Part shown: positions 42,224-50,465 of the stretch, in pieces | Position numbering within the stretch: position 1 is the stretch's first letter | How the letters are laid out: each line of letters begins with the position of its first letter | Assembly: GCA_044359955.1 (NCBI GenBank) | Contig: JBIKLF010000009.1 | Span: 9,719-73,718 of the forward strand | Direction: 5' to 3' | DNA length: 64,000 nucleotides | Origin: JACTMZ01 sp044359955 | GTDB taxonomy: Bacteria; Verrucomicrobiota; Verrucomicrobiia; Chthoniobacterales; JACTMZ01 | Program-made: the position numbers and the translations under genes | The notes under the pieces: model-generated | What the model saw: only the letters and a program-made list of their open reading frames with translations | Told to the model about the DNA's origin: nothing | Database searches by the model: none

Positions 42224-43254
42224 GCCAATCCCAATGTTTCGTCCCAGCCCTGGGAAAGATTGAAAGCCTGCACCGCCTGCGACGCGGCGCCTTTGCCTAG
42301 ATTATCGAGCGCACTGAAGAGGAGCAACCGCCCCGTCCGCTTGTCTTCCCGCACCGCGATATCGATGAAGTTTGTCTTTGTCACATGCTTCGAATCGGGC
42401 AAGTGCGAAACAATCCGCACGAAGGACCGGCCTTGGTAGGCCTCACGCCACACAGCTTCGACCAGTTCGGCATCCGCACCGCCAACCGGAGTGGCCACGA
42501 TGGTGGAAATCATCCCCCTCGTCACCGGCACGAGATGCGGCGTGAAGGTGACCGTCACCGCACACCCTGCCGCGGCCGACAACTCCTGCTCTATCTCCGA
42601 AAGATGCCGGTGCTTGGGCGCGCCGTAGGCCCGGAGACTTTCATTGCACTCGGCAAAAAGGAGGGCTTCCTCCGCCTTGCGGCCCGCACCACTGACCCCG
42701 CTCTGGCTGTTGATTACGAGGGACGCCGGATCGAGCAACTTCCGTCGCAGAAGCGGAATCAAAGGCACCAGAACGCTCGTCGGATAGCAACCGGGACAGG
42801 CGAGAAGCCCGGCACCTTTCAGCGCATCATGGCCGAGAATTTCGGGCAGCGCATAGACCGACTCCGCGAGCAAATCCGGCGCCGGGTGTCTCTCGCCATA
42901 AAACTCGGCGAAGACTTCCGCCGACTTGAGCCGGAAATCCGCGCTTAAATCGACCACCTGCCGTCCGGCTTGGCGCAGGGGCCCGGCAAACTCCGCGGCC
43001 AAACCGTGGGGCAGCGCGAGAAAGACTGTCTCGGCACCGGATTTTTCCAGCGCCGCGACCGATGGCTCGATAAATTTCAACCCCGCGAGGGCCGAGCCCG
43101 CCAGACGCGGAAAGACCCGTGCCACCGTTTCTCCGGCTGATTGCCTCGACGTCACCGCGACAATTTCGACCCGCGGATGCCGCGCAAGCAACGCAACCAG
43201 TTCCTCGCCGGAGTAACCGCTTGCGCCGACCACGGCTGCTTTGACCTTTTCCAT
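42220..43254 (-). CDS. argC: N-acetyl-gamma-glutamyl-phosphate reductase
   Basis: A 344-residue type 1 ArgC. The Rossmann opening VKAAVVGASGYSGEELVALL, catalytic Cys in LLACPGCYPTSVLV and the HRHLSEIEQEL segment with an active-site His are all present. It reduces N-acetylglutamyl phosphate with NADPH. It heads the argCJB run. A 46-bp gap separates it from the upstream zinc peptidase gene on the same strand, so the cluster might be part of a longer transcript. Confidence 0.96.
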   Translation of the reverse strand: MEKVKAAVVGASGYSGEELVALLARHPRVEIVAVTSRQSAGETVARVFPRLAGSALAGLKFIEPSVAALEKSGAETVFLALPHGLAAEFAGPLRQAGRQVVDLSADFRLKSAEVFAEFYGERHPAPDLLAESVYALPEILGHDALKGAGLLACPGCYPTSVLVPLIPLLRRKLLDPASLVINSQSGVSGAGRKAEEALLFAECNESLRAYGAPKHRHLSEIEQELSAAAGCAVTVTFTPHLVPVTRGMISTIVATPVGGADAELVEAVWREAYQGRSFVRIVSHLPDSKHVTKTNFIDIAVREDKRTGRLLLFSALDNLGKGAASQAVQAFNLSQGWDETLGLA

Positions 43255-43300
43255 GACGCCGTTCTATCCGTTCCTGCGCCGCAAGGAAACGCGCAAAAAA

Positions 43301-44158
43301 TCAGAGCTGCCCGTAGGGCACTTCGAAGGCATTCCCCTCGGAGAGCTGCCCGGTCTGGAACCCCTTCATGAACCACCGGCGGCGCTGCTCCGCCGTCCCG
43401 TGGGTGAACGAATCCGGCACGACATACCCGCGCGTCGCTTTTTGCAGACGGTCGTCGCCCACCGTTTCCGCCGCATTGATTGCCTCCTCGATGTCGCCTT
43501 CCTCGAGCATATCCCAGCGCTGCTGCGCGTGGTGTGCCCAGACTCCCGCGAGAAAATCGGCCTGCAACTCCAACCGCACCGACATCTGATTGCGCTCCGT
43601 CTCCGACATGCGCCACCCGTGCACCAGGTCCGTGAGCCCCAGCAGATGCTGCACATGGTGCCCGACCTCGTGCGCAATAACATAGGCCACGGCAAAATCC
43701 CCGTGCATGCCAAACTGCTGCCTCATCTGGTCGAAGAAGGAAAAATCCAAATAGACCGTCTGGTCCGCCGGCAAATAAAACGGACCGGAAGCTCCTTGGG
43801 CCATCCCGCCCGGCACCTGCGTCACCCCCGAGTAAAGCACCAAGCGCGGCGCCACATACTTCCGGCCCGACTTGGCAAAGGCCTCGGTCCAGACATCCTC
43901 CGTATCGGCCAGCACCGTGGCGACAAACTTGCGGATATTGTCATCCGGCGCCGCCGTGCCCTGCTGCGGTCGCGGTGCAGACACCTGTTGGTCCATGCCC
44001 AAGTCTTGGATCAGCCTCAGTGGGTCGGCTCCCGTGAAAAGCGCGAAGGCCAAGACCAAAATCAAACCCAACCCGCCACCGACCATGGTGCGACCCGCCG
44101 GACTCATCCCGCGGCGATCTTCGACGTGCTGGCTCTCTCTTCGACCCTCCCAACGCAT
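43301..44158 (-). CDS. Membrane-anchored zinc metallopeptidase (YpfJ-like)
   Basis: 285 residues. A basic N terminus and one membrane span (GGGLGLILVLAFALF) are followed by a catalytic domain with VIAHEVGHHVQHLLG, the HExxH zinc motif, and a downstream LELQADFLAGVWAHH block supplying the third ligand Glu. This matches the predicted neutral zinc metallopeptidase (DUF2342/YpfJ type) family. The active site is probably periplasmic. The start is placed at MRWEGRRE. Its biological substrate is unknown. Confidence 0.85.
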   Translation of the reverse strand: MRWEGRRESQHVEDRRGMSPAGRTMVGGGLGLILVLAFALFTGADPLRLIQDLGMDQQVSAPRPQQGTAAPDDNIRKFVATVLADTEDVWTEAFAKSGRKYVAPRLVLYSGVTQVPGGMAQGASGPFYLPADQTVYLDFSFFDQMRQQFGMHGDFAVAYVIAHEVGHHVQHLLGLTDLVHGWRMSETERNQMSVRLELQADFLAGVWAHHAQQRWDMLEEGDIEEAINAAETVGDDRLQKATRGYVVPDSFTHGTAEQRRRWFMKGFQTGQLSEGNAFEVPYGQL

Positions 44159-44276
44159 GCCAATCCTGATAAACCCGGGCAAGGCGGACCGCAAGCATGG
44201 GCGCGGGCCAAAAAGCGGCTATTTACCGCAAAGCGGACTTCCCTCCGAGCCCCACGCGCTCCAATCTTCTTCTCCC

Positions 44277-44861
44277 ATGAACTTCTTCGACGTCCTTGTT
44301 TCCTCCATCCAAGACCCGCAGGCCGGAACGCAAAAATCCGACCTCGAAGGCCTCCTCGGCGCCTTGCTCGGGGGAGATCCGTCCGGCGCACCGGACCAAA
44401 ACCGCCAACTTTCTCCCGGCGCAGCCGAAGGCGTGGCCGGCACGATTGGCAGCGTGCTCAAACCCGCTCTGCGCGAAGCAGGAGAACAAGGCGGCATCCA
44501 AGGCATCGACGCGCTCCTTGGTTCGCTCCAGCAAAACGCCCATTCCCCGCAGGCCCTCGAGCGCACGCTGGGTCACGACCGCATGGAGCAAATGGTCAAC
44601 CAGGCGCAACAAAAGAGCGGCCTCCCCACCGATACCATCATGCAAATGCTTCCCGTCATCCTTCCCGCCCTCGTTGCCCTCCTCCAGTCCGGCGCGCGCA
44701 GCGGGAGCCCGGCCCCGGCCGCCCAAACCGGCGCCACCGCTGGTGACCCACTCGCGGGACTCGCCTCGAACCCGTTGCTCAAAGGTTTCCTCGATTCCGA
44801 CGGCGACGGGGATGTCGACATGACCGACTTGATCAACCTCGGTTCGAAGTTCCTCAAGTAG
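44277..44861 (+). CDS. DUF937-like protein with C-terminal calcium-loop motif
   Basis: A 194-residue cytoplasmic protein rich in Gly, Ala and Gln. The first 130 residues (LLGALLGG, QGIDALLGSLQQ, GHDRMEQMVNQAQQKSGL, MQMLPVILPALVALLQ) match the DUF937/YidB-like helical family. A Pro/Ala linker follows. The end reads FLDSDGDGDVDMTDLINLGSKFL, an EF-hand/dockerin-type calcium loop with D-x-D-x-D spacing. The pairing of DUF937 with one such loop is the visible oddity. No role is assigned. Confidence 0.75.
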   Translation: MNFFDVLVSSIQDPQAGTQKSDLEGLLGALLGGDPSGAPDQNRQLSPGAAEGVAGTIGSVLKPALREAGEQGGIQGIDALLGSLQQNAHSPQALERTLGHDRMEQMVNQAQQKSGLPTDTIMQMLPVILPALVALLQSGARSGSPAPAAQTGATAGDPLAGLASNPLLKGFLDSDGDGDVDMTDLINLGSKFLK

Positions 44862-45362
44862 TCACTCGATCTTCAAACGGATCACCTCTTCCGTTCCCGG
44901 CGCGGGTTTCGGCGCATTCGGACCGAAGAAATGCGCGTGCGTCAGCACCACTCCCGTGTGGTGCGAGGCCTGCATCGTCCAGAGGAGAAACAAACACGAC
45001 GCCACCGCAACCAAGCGTGCCAGCAAGGACAAACCCGGGATCAAATTAGTGAAGAAAACCGTGCCGGCCGCGACCGCCGCAATCCATGAAGCCGCGAGCA
45101 TCAAGTCCGAAGTGCCCTTGTGCTCCTGCACCGCCGCGGCCGTTGACTCGCCGACATAACGGACGGCCGCCGCTTCCTCCGTGCCCGTCTGGTGCGCCCA
45201 AGTCGCTCCCAAGGCTCCGAGCACCATCATGAGAAAAGCCAAACGCACCACATAGCGGTTCGGCCACAAGAGCGACAAAACAAGAGCCACCATCCCGAGG
45301 AGCAGAAAAGCCACCGGGAAATGCACCGCAAACGGGTGCAGAGGATCGGGCAGATGGAGCAC
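44862..45362 (-). CDS. DUF2231-type membrane protein
   Basis: 166 residues with four hydrophobic spans. It opens LPDPLHPFAVHFPVAFLLLGMV, the HPxxVHFP signature of the DUF2231 family of small membrane proteins often linked to heme or respiratory functions. GLSLLARLVAVASCLFLLW and HHTG appear near the C terminus. Its stop directly abuts the convergent DUF937 gene. The family's function is not established. Confidence 0.8.
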   Translation of the reverse strand: MLHLPDPLHPFAVHFPVAFLLLGMVALVLSLLWPNRYVVRLAFLMMVLGALGATWAHQTGTEEAAAVRYVGESTAAAVQEHKGTSDLMLAASWIAAVAAGTVFFTNLIPGLSLLARLVAVASCLFLLWTMQASHHTGVVLTHAHFFGPNAPKPAPGTEEVIRLKIE

Positions 45363-45523
45363 GGAGCCAAGTTGCCCGCCAGACCCCCGCCAATCAACCC
45401 TTCCTCTTCAGCACCCGGGGCAAAACGGGCCAACCCACCCGCGAAGACAGCGGGGCCAACCATCGATCGACCTTCTCTTCAATGGACTCCGCGCCCTTTG
45501 CGGTGAAGAATCCCTGCCGCCTG

Positions 45524-46801
45524 ATGTTCGAAGACCACCTGCAAAAGACCCTCACCGACCTCGAGACGCAGCACCGCCGCCGGCGCCTCCTCGTCTCGGA
45601 CCTCGCCACCGGTCCGCTCGTCCGCTTCGACAACAAAACGCGGCACAACTTCGCCTCGAACGACTACCTCGGCCTCGCCGCCCACCCGCAAGTCGTCGCC
45701 GCCGCCCTCGAAGCGACCCGTGAATTCGGCGCCGGCGCCGGAGCTTCCCGCCTCGTCACCGGCACCCAACGTCCCCACCGCGAACTTGAAGAAAACATCG
45801 CCACCTTCAAAAACACCGCCGCCGCCCTCGTCTTCGGCAGCGGCTACGCCTCCAGCACCGGCGCCCTGCAAGCGCTCGCGACCAAGGATGACGTCATCCT
45901 CCTCGACAAACTTTCCCACGCCTGCCTGGTCGACGGCGCCCGCCTGAGCGGCGCCACCCTCCGTCCGTTCCACCACAACGACCCCGCCCACCTCGAGCAC
46001 CACCTCCAGTGGGCGCGCGAGAAATATCCGCAAGCCCGCGTCTTCATTGTCACGGAATCCGTTTTCAGCATGGACGGCGACCTCGCCCCGCTCCGCGACA
46101 TCGTGGAACTCAAAGACCGCTACGGCGCCGTTCTCCTCCTCGACGAGGCCCATGCCGTCGGCGTTCTCGGCCGCGGCGGACGCGGACTCGCCGACCAGCT
46201 CGGACTAGCCCACCGCATCGAAGTGCAAATGGGCACGCTCGGCAAAGCCCTCGGCAGCTCCGGCGGCTACATCGCCGGATCACGCGCCCTCATCGACCTC
46301 CTCGTCAACCGCGCCCGCAGCTTCATCTTCTCCACCGCCCCACCCGCCGCGACCGCCGCCGCCGCCTCGGCCGCACTCGACCTATGCGCCAGTCCCGAGG
46401 GCGACCAACGCCGGGCCAAACTCCGCGACCTCGCCGCCCTTCTCGACCCCACCCCACCCGCCGCCATTCATCCGGTCATCATCGGCCGCGAAGAGGACAC
46501 CCTTCATGCCGCCGAGCAAATGGCCCGGCTCGGATTCCACGTCCCCGCCATCCGTCCGCCCACCGTCCCCGCCGGCACCTCCCGCCTCCGCATCAGCCTC
46601 TCCGCGGCACACGACCCCGAAGTCGTTCGCACCCTCGCCGCCGCTTTGCGGGCCATCGTCGCCCCGGCAACCTCGCAGAACGACAACCCGGACACCGTCT
46701 GCCCCGTCTGCGGCGCGGCCCTCATTTCCGAAAAATGCAAAGTCGTCTGCCGCAGCGCCACCTGCGGCTACCGCATCGTTTTCAATTGCTCCGAATTCTG
46801 A
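45524..46801 (+). CDS. bioF: 8-amino-7-oxononanoate synthase with zinc-ribbon-like tail
   Basis: A roughly 425-residue PLP enzyme of the alpha-oxoamine synthase family. It has NFASNDYLGLAAHP, the SHACLVDGARLSG loop, DEAHAVGVLGRGGRG and the PLP Lys in GTLGKALGSSGG. It should condense pimeloyl-ACP/CoA with alanine in biotin synthesis. Unusually, after residue 385 a 35-residue extension carries six Cys (CPVCG, KCKVVC, TCGYR, NCSEF), like a small zinc ribbon. ATG 45482 upstream is an alternative start, adding 14 residues without family similarity. Other bio genes are absent. Confidence 0.85.
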   Translation: MFEDHLQKTLTDLETQHRRRRLLVSDLATGPLVRFDNKTRHNFASNDYLGLAAHPQVVAAALEATREFGAGAGASRLVTGTQRPHRELEENIATFKNTAAALVFGSGYASSTGALQALATKDDVILLDKLSHACLVDGARLSGATLRPFHHNDPAHLEHHLQWAREKYPQARVFIVTESVFSMDGDLAPLRDIVELKDRYGAVLLLDEAHAVGVLGRGGRGLADQLGLAHRIEVQMGTLGKALGSSGGYIAGSRALIDLLVNRARSFIFSTAPPAATAAAASAALDLCASPEGDQRRAKLRDLAALLDPTPPAAIHPVIIGREEDTLHAAEQMARLGFHVPAIRPPTVPAGTSRLRISLSAAHDPEVVRTLAAALRAIVAPATSQNDNPDTVCPVCGAALISEKCKVVCRSATCGYRIVFNCSEF

Positions 46802-46821
46802 CCCGCCCAATATCCACCACC

Positions 46822-48660
46822 ATGTTGTTCCACTCGACCGAAGCCCCCACCATCTCCCGCGTCCCGACCCGCCAAGAAATCCCCGAGTCCGACCGCTGGG
46901 ATCTCGCGCAGATCTATCCCGATGACACGGCCTGGGAAACCGAGTTCGCCGCGCTCCAGCAACGCTACCCACAGATCACCCAATTCCGCGGACGACTCGC
47001 CGAATCCCCCGACACCCTCCTCGCCGCCCTCGAATTCGAAAAGAGCATCGACCAACCGCTCGAACGCCTCGGCACCTACGCCAGCCTGCGGGTCAGCGAA
47101 AATGCCTCCGACCCTGTCTTCCTCGAACGCGAAGCCCGCCTGCAAAATCTCCACACCGACATCGTGGAGCAATGCTCATTCCTCAGCCCCGAGTTGATGG
47201 CGGTCCCGGATGCGGAATTCGCCAACCTCACCGCCGCCCCCGCACTCGCCCCCTGGCACCGCGTGCTCGAACGTCTCCGCCGCTTCCAACCGCACACGCT
47301 CAACGAAAACGAGGAACGCCTCCTCGCCATGAGTTCGCAAGCGCTGGCCGGACACGAGGACACCTTCTCCCAACTGACCAACGTCGACCTCAAGTTCGGT
47401 CTCATCACCGACAGCGCCGGCCGCCAAGTCGAGTTGAGCCAAAGCAGCTTCAGTTCCTTCCTGGTCAAACCCGACCACGACCTCCGCCGCCGCGCCTTCC
47501 ATCAATTCTACGAGGAATTCAGCGACCACAAATTCACCCTCGCCAGCACCCTGGCCAGCTCGGTCCGCACCGACGTCTTTCACGCCAAGGCCCGCCATTA
47601 TCCGTCCGCCCTCGACGCCGCCCTCTTCCGCCACAACATCCCCAGCGACGTCTACACCAACCTCGTCTCAACCGTTCGCGCCAACCTTGCGCCCCTCCAC
47701 CGTTACTACGAACTCCGCCGCCGCGCCCTCGGTCTCGAGGAAATCCACCACTACGACACCTACGTCCCCCTCGTGGCGCAAATCACCACGCACCTCACCT
47801 TCGACGAGGCCATCGACCGCACCATCGCCGCCACCGCCCCGCTCGGCGAAGAATACACGCGCGAACTCGCCGCCGGACTGCGTGGACGCTGGTGCGACCG
47901 CTACGAGTCGAAAGGCAAACGCAGCGGCGCTTTTTCCAGCGGATGCTACGGCTGCCCGCCCTACATACTCATGAATTACAAACCGGATGTCTTTGCCGAC
48001 ATGTTCACCCTCGCGCACGAGGCCGGACACTCCATGCACACCTGGTATGCCCAGCGCCACCAGACCTTCCAGGACCACCACTACCCGATCTTCCTCGCCG
48101 AGGTCGCCTCGACCTTCAACGAGGAACTCCTCACCCACCACCTTCTCGCACAGACCGACGATCCGCCCATGAAAGCGTATCTCCTCAACCGCCAGATCGA
48201 CGACCTCCGCGGCACCATCTACCGGCAGACCATGTTCGCCGAGTTCGAAAAAATTATCCACGAACGTCAGGAAGCCGGCGAAGCCCTCACCCTCGACACC
48301 CTCACCACCATTTACCACGAGCTGCTGGTCACGTATTTCGGACCCAACTTCACCCTCGACCCGCAACTCGACCTCGAGTGCCTGCGCATCCCGCATTTCT
48401 ACAGCGCGTTCTACGTCTATCAATACGCCACCGGCATGAGCGCCGCCATCGCCCTCTCCCGCCAAGTCCTCGAAACCGGCGACCCGTCCCGCTACCTCAC
48501 CTTCCTCCAGTCCGGCGGCAAAAAATATCCCATCGACACCTTGAAACTCGCCGGCGTCGACATGACCTCCCCCACCCCCGTCGAGGCAGCACTCCAACTC
48601 TTCGCCCGACGCGTCGACGAACTCTCCACCCTGCTCAAGATCGACCTCGATCAGCAATAA
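46822..48660 (+). CDS. pepF: M3 family oligoendopeptidase F-like peptidase
   Basis: A 612-residue zinc peptidase of the PepF branch of family M3. The zinc motif HEAGH is in FTLAHEAGHSMHTW, and the third ligand Glu lies in FLAEVASTFNEELL. A long helical N-terminal domain and GCYGCPPYILMNY (substrate loop) complete the fold. It degrades short peptides in the cytoplasm. The gene begins 21 bp after bioF and may share its transcript; a histidine kinase follows 33 bp later. Confidence 0.95.
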   Translation: MLFHSTEAPTISRVPTRQEIPESDRWDLAQIYPDDTAWETEFAALQQRYPQITQFRGRLAESPDTLLAALEFEKSIDQPLERLGTYASLRVSENASDPVFLEREARLQNLHTDIVEQCSFLSPELMAVPDAEFANLTAAPALAPWHRVLERLRRFQPHTLNENEERLLAMSSQALAGHEDTFSQLTNVDLKFGLITDSAGRQVELSQSSFSSFLVKPDHDLRRRAFHQFYEEFSDHKFTLASTLASSVRTDVFHAKARHYPSALDAALFRHNIPSDVYTNLVSTVRANLAPLHRYYELRRRALGLEEIHHYDTYVPLVAQITTHLTFDEAIDRTIAATAPLGEEYTRELAAGLRGRWCDRYESKGKRSGAFSSGCYGCPPYILMNYKPDVFADMFTLAHEAGHSMHTWYAQRHQTFQDHHYPIFLAEVASTFNEELLTHHLLAQTDDPPMKAYLLNRQIDDLRGTIYRQTMFAEFEKIIHERQEAGEALTLDTLTTIYHELLVTYFGPNFTLDPQLDLECLRIPHFYSAFYVYQYATGMSAAIALSRQVLETGDPSRYLTFLQSGGKKYPIDTLKLAGVDMTSPTPVEAALQLFARRVDELSTLLKIDLDQQ

Positions 48661-48693
48661 GCCCCCCGGCCCCAGCGGCCCGTAGCCCCGACA

Positions 48694-49881
48694 ATGAAAC
48701 GCGCCTTCCTCGACAAACTCCTCGCCCGCCTCCGCCGCATCCAGCCGGAAGACGTCGAAGCTTTCTTTGTCGAGTTGGCCCGCGACAAACGCTTCCTCGA
48801 GACCATCTTCAACGCCATCCGCGAAGGAGTCATCGTCACCGACACCGCCGGCACGGTCATCTACATGAACGATGCCGCCGGACTCCTCTTCGGCCTCGAC
48901 CCCGCCGCCGCGCTCGGCCGTCCGCTCGCCGAGAACATCAGCGGCCTGCGTTGGAAAGAACTGGCCCAAGGCCGCGAAGTGGTCACCCGTGACATCGAAG
49001 TCTTCCACCCCGCCCACCGCGTCCTCAATTTTTATGTCGTCCCGCTCCTCGCCGAGGACGACGACAAACCCGGACACCGCCAGCATGCCGGTTACGCCCT
49101 CATCATGCGCGACTTCACCGAGCGTCACCGCGCCGCGCAGGAAACGCTGGAAAGCGAACGCATCGCCGCCCTCCAACTCCTCGCCGCCGGTGTGGCCCAC
49201 GAAATCGGCAACCCCCTCAACTCCCTCACTATCCACCTCCAACTCCTCGAACGCCGCCTGCGCAAACTCCCCGCCGAACAACAGAACACCCTTCTTCACC
49301 CGCTCGAAGTCGCTCAGGAAGAAATCAAACGCCTCGACACCATCGTCACCCAATTCCTCCGCGCCATCCGGCCCGCCCCGCTGCAACGCACCCCGCACGA
49401 CCTCAACTCCCTCGTCCGCGACGCCGCCGAATTCCTCGGACCCGAACTCAAGTCCCGCAACATCCTCCTCGAACTCGACCTCACCCCCGGACTCCCCATT
49501 CTCGAGGTCGACCAGGACCAACTCAAACAGGCCTTCTACAACATCGTCAAAAACGCGAGCGAAGCCATGAAGCAAGGCGGACTCCTCAAAATCCGCACCG
49601 GTGCCGACAACGAATGGGTCAACATCAGATTCGCCGACACCGGCGGCGGTATGACCCAAGAAGCCATGGCCCGCATCTTCGAACCCTACTTCACCACGAA
49701 GCAAAGCGGCAGCGGCCTCGGCCTCATGATCACCCAACGCATCGTCCGCGCCCACGGCGGCGAAGTCGTCATTGAAAGTGACCCCGGCAACGGCCTGAAA
49801 ATCACCCTCCGCCTCCCCCGCCACGACCGCCAAGTGCAAATGCTCCCCGGCACCCCGCTATCGCTCCCCGCGCCGCAATAG
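48694..49881 (+). CDS. PAS-domain sensor histidine kinase (NtrB-like)
   Basis: 395 residues. A PAS domain spans about 35-145 (TIFNAIREGVIVTDTAGTVIYMND). The HisKA H-box is AAGVAHEIGNPLNSL (His near 170), and the ATPase domain has N-box NIVKNASEAM, G1 FADTGGGMTQE and G2 GSGLGLMITQRIV. There are no membrane spans, so it should sense a cytoplasmic signal. It is an orphan: no response regulator lies next to it. It follows pepF by 33 bp. Confidence 0.9.
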   Translation: MKRAFLDKLLARLRRIQPEDVEAFFVELARDKRFLETIFNAIREGVIVTDTAGTVIYMNDAAGLLFGLDPAAALGRPLAENISGLRWKELAQGREVVTRDIEVFHPAHRVLNFYVVPLLAEDDDKPGHRQHAGYALIMRDFTERHRAAQETLESERIAALQLLAAGVAHEIGNPLNSLTIHLQLLERRLRKLPAEQQNTLLHPLEVAQEEIKRLDTIVTQFLRAIRPAPLQRTPHDLNSLVRDAAEFLGPELKSRNILLELDLTPGLPILEVDQDQLKQAFYNIVKNASEAMKQGGLLKIRTGADNEWVNIRFADTGGGMTQEAMARIFEPYFTTKQSGSGLGLMITQRIVRAHGGEVVIESDPGNGLKITLRLPRHDRQVQMLPGTPLSLPAPQ

Positions 49882-49884
49882 TCC

Positions 49885-49977
49885 CCATCGCGCCGGGACG
49901 GCGCGATCCACCTCTTCCTGTGGCATCGGCATCCTGCCGATGATGACTGACCACCGCGGGCAAGATGCCCGTGCCAC
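49885..49977. repeat. Composite palindrome repeat, copy 1 (relative at 52230)
   Basis: CATCGCGCCGGGACGGCGCGAT is followed by TGGCATCGGCATCCTGCCGATG and GGGCAAGATGCCCGTGCCAC. The order and spacing are repeated at 52230-52321 with few changes. Confidence 0.85.
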
Positions 49978-49987
49978 TCTTCCCAAT

Positions 49988-50080
49988 CACCAAATAGCGC
50001 CCCCACAAACGCTCCCCCAGGGGGCACGGGCGTCCCGCCCGTCACGACCCGACATCACGGCCGAGACGGACGTGCCTCCT
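49988..50080. repeat. Partial relative of the MITE-like interior
   Basis: CACCAAATAG and a GGGGGCACGGGCGTCCCG/CGGACGTGCCTCC palindrome resemble the interior of the 454 and 29030 elements. The TAGCCG-type ends are missing, so this is a fragment or a related unit. Confidence 0.6.
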
Positions 50081-50141
50081 AAACAAGTTCCATCTCCGAC
50101 CGCAAACTCAAGCTTCCGTCCTCAGTCCGGCCTTGTACCTC

Positions 50142-50384
50142 TCACTTCACCACCCGCTTGAACACCGCCACATCCTTCCGCGTAAAGCCCACCAATTCCC
50201 AACCCTCCGCCCCCCGCGCATTCAGCATCTGCTCGAGATTCCGGTTCTTCATCCCCGCGCTCAACACCAAGTATTCCCATTTCGGCGTTCGCGCCTCCGC
50301 CAGCGGAGATATCGCAAAATAAAGAACTACCACTACAGCAGCAGATGCAGCAGATTTCACTCGGGAGTTGCGCAGGAATTGCAT
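50142..50384 (-). CDS. Exported DUF4177-like small protein
   Basis: 80 residues. An N-terminal signal or anchor segment (SAASAAVVVVLYFAISPLAEA) is followed by WEYLVLSAGMKNRNLEQMLNARGAEGWELVGFTR. That resembles DUF4177 domains (WEY-x-LN-x-GAEGWELV), about 50 residues long. It is probably periplasmic. Function is unknown. It lies 81 bp downstream of the lipase-like lipoprotein gene on the same strand. Confidence 0.7.
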   Translation of the reverse strand: MQFLRNSRVKSAASAAVVVVLYFAISPLAEARTPKWEYLVLSAGMKNRNLEQMLNARGAEGWELVGFTRKDVAVFKRVVK

Positions 50385-50465
50385 GGAAGCAGACTGACCC
50401 CATCGAAACCGCTGACGCGAGCAGGAAATCCGGAGAAGCTCCGTCCGTGCCCTCTCCCTTGAGCG

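Noticed and set aside
49314..49526. Response-regulator partner for the histidine kinase on the opposite strand
   Set aside because: The frame is a shadow of the kinase with no receiver-domain motifs; the kinase is simply an orphan here.
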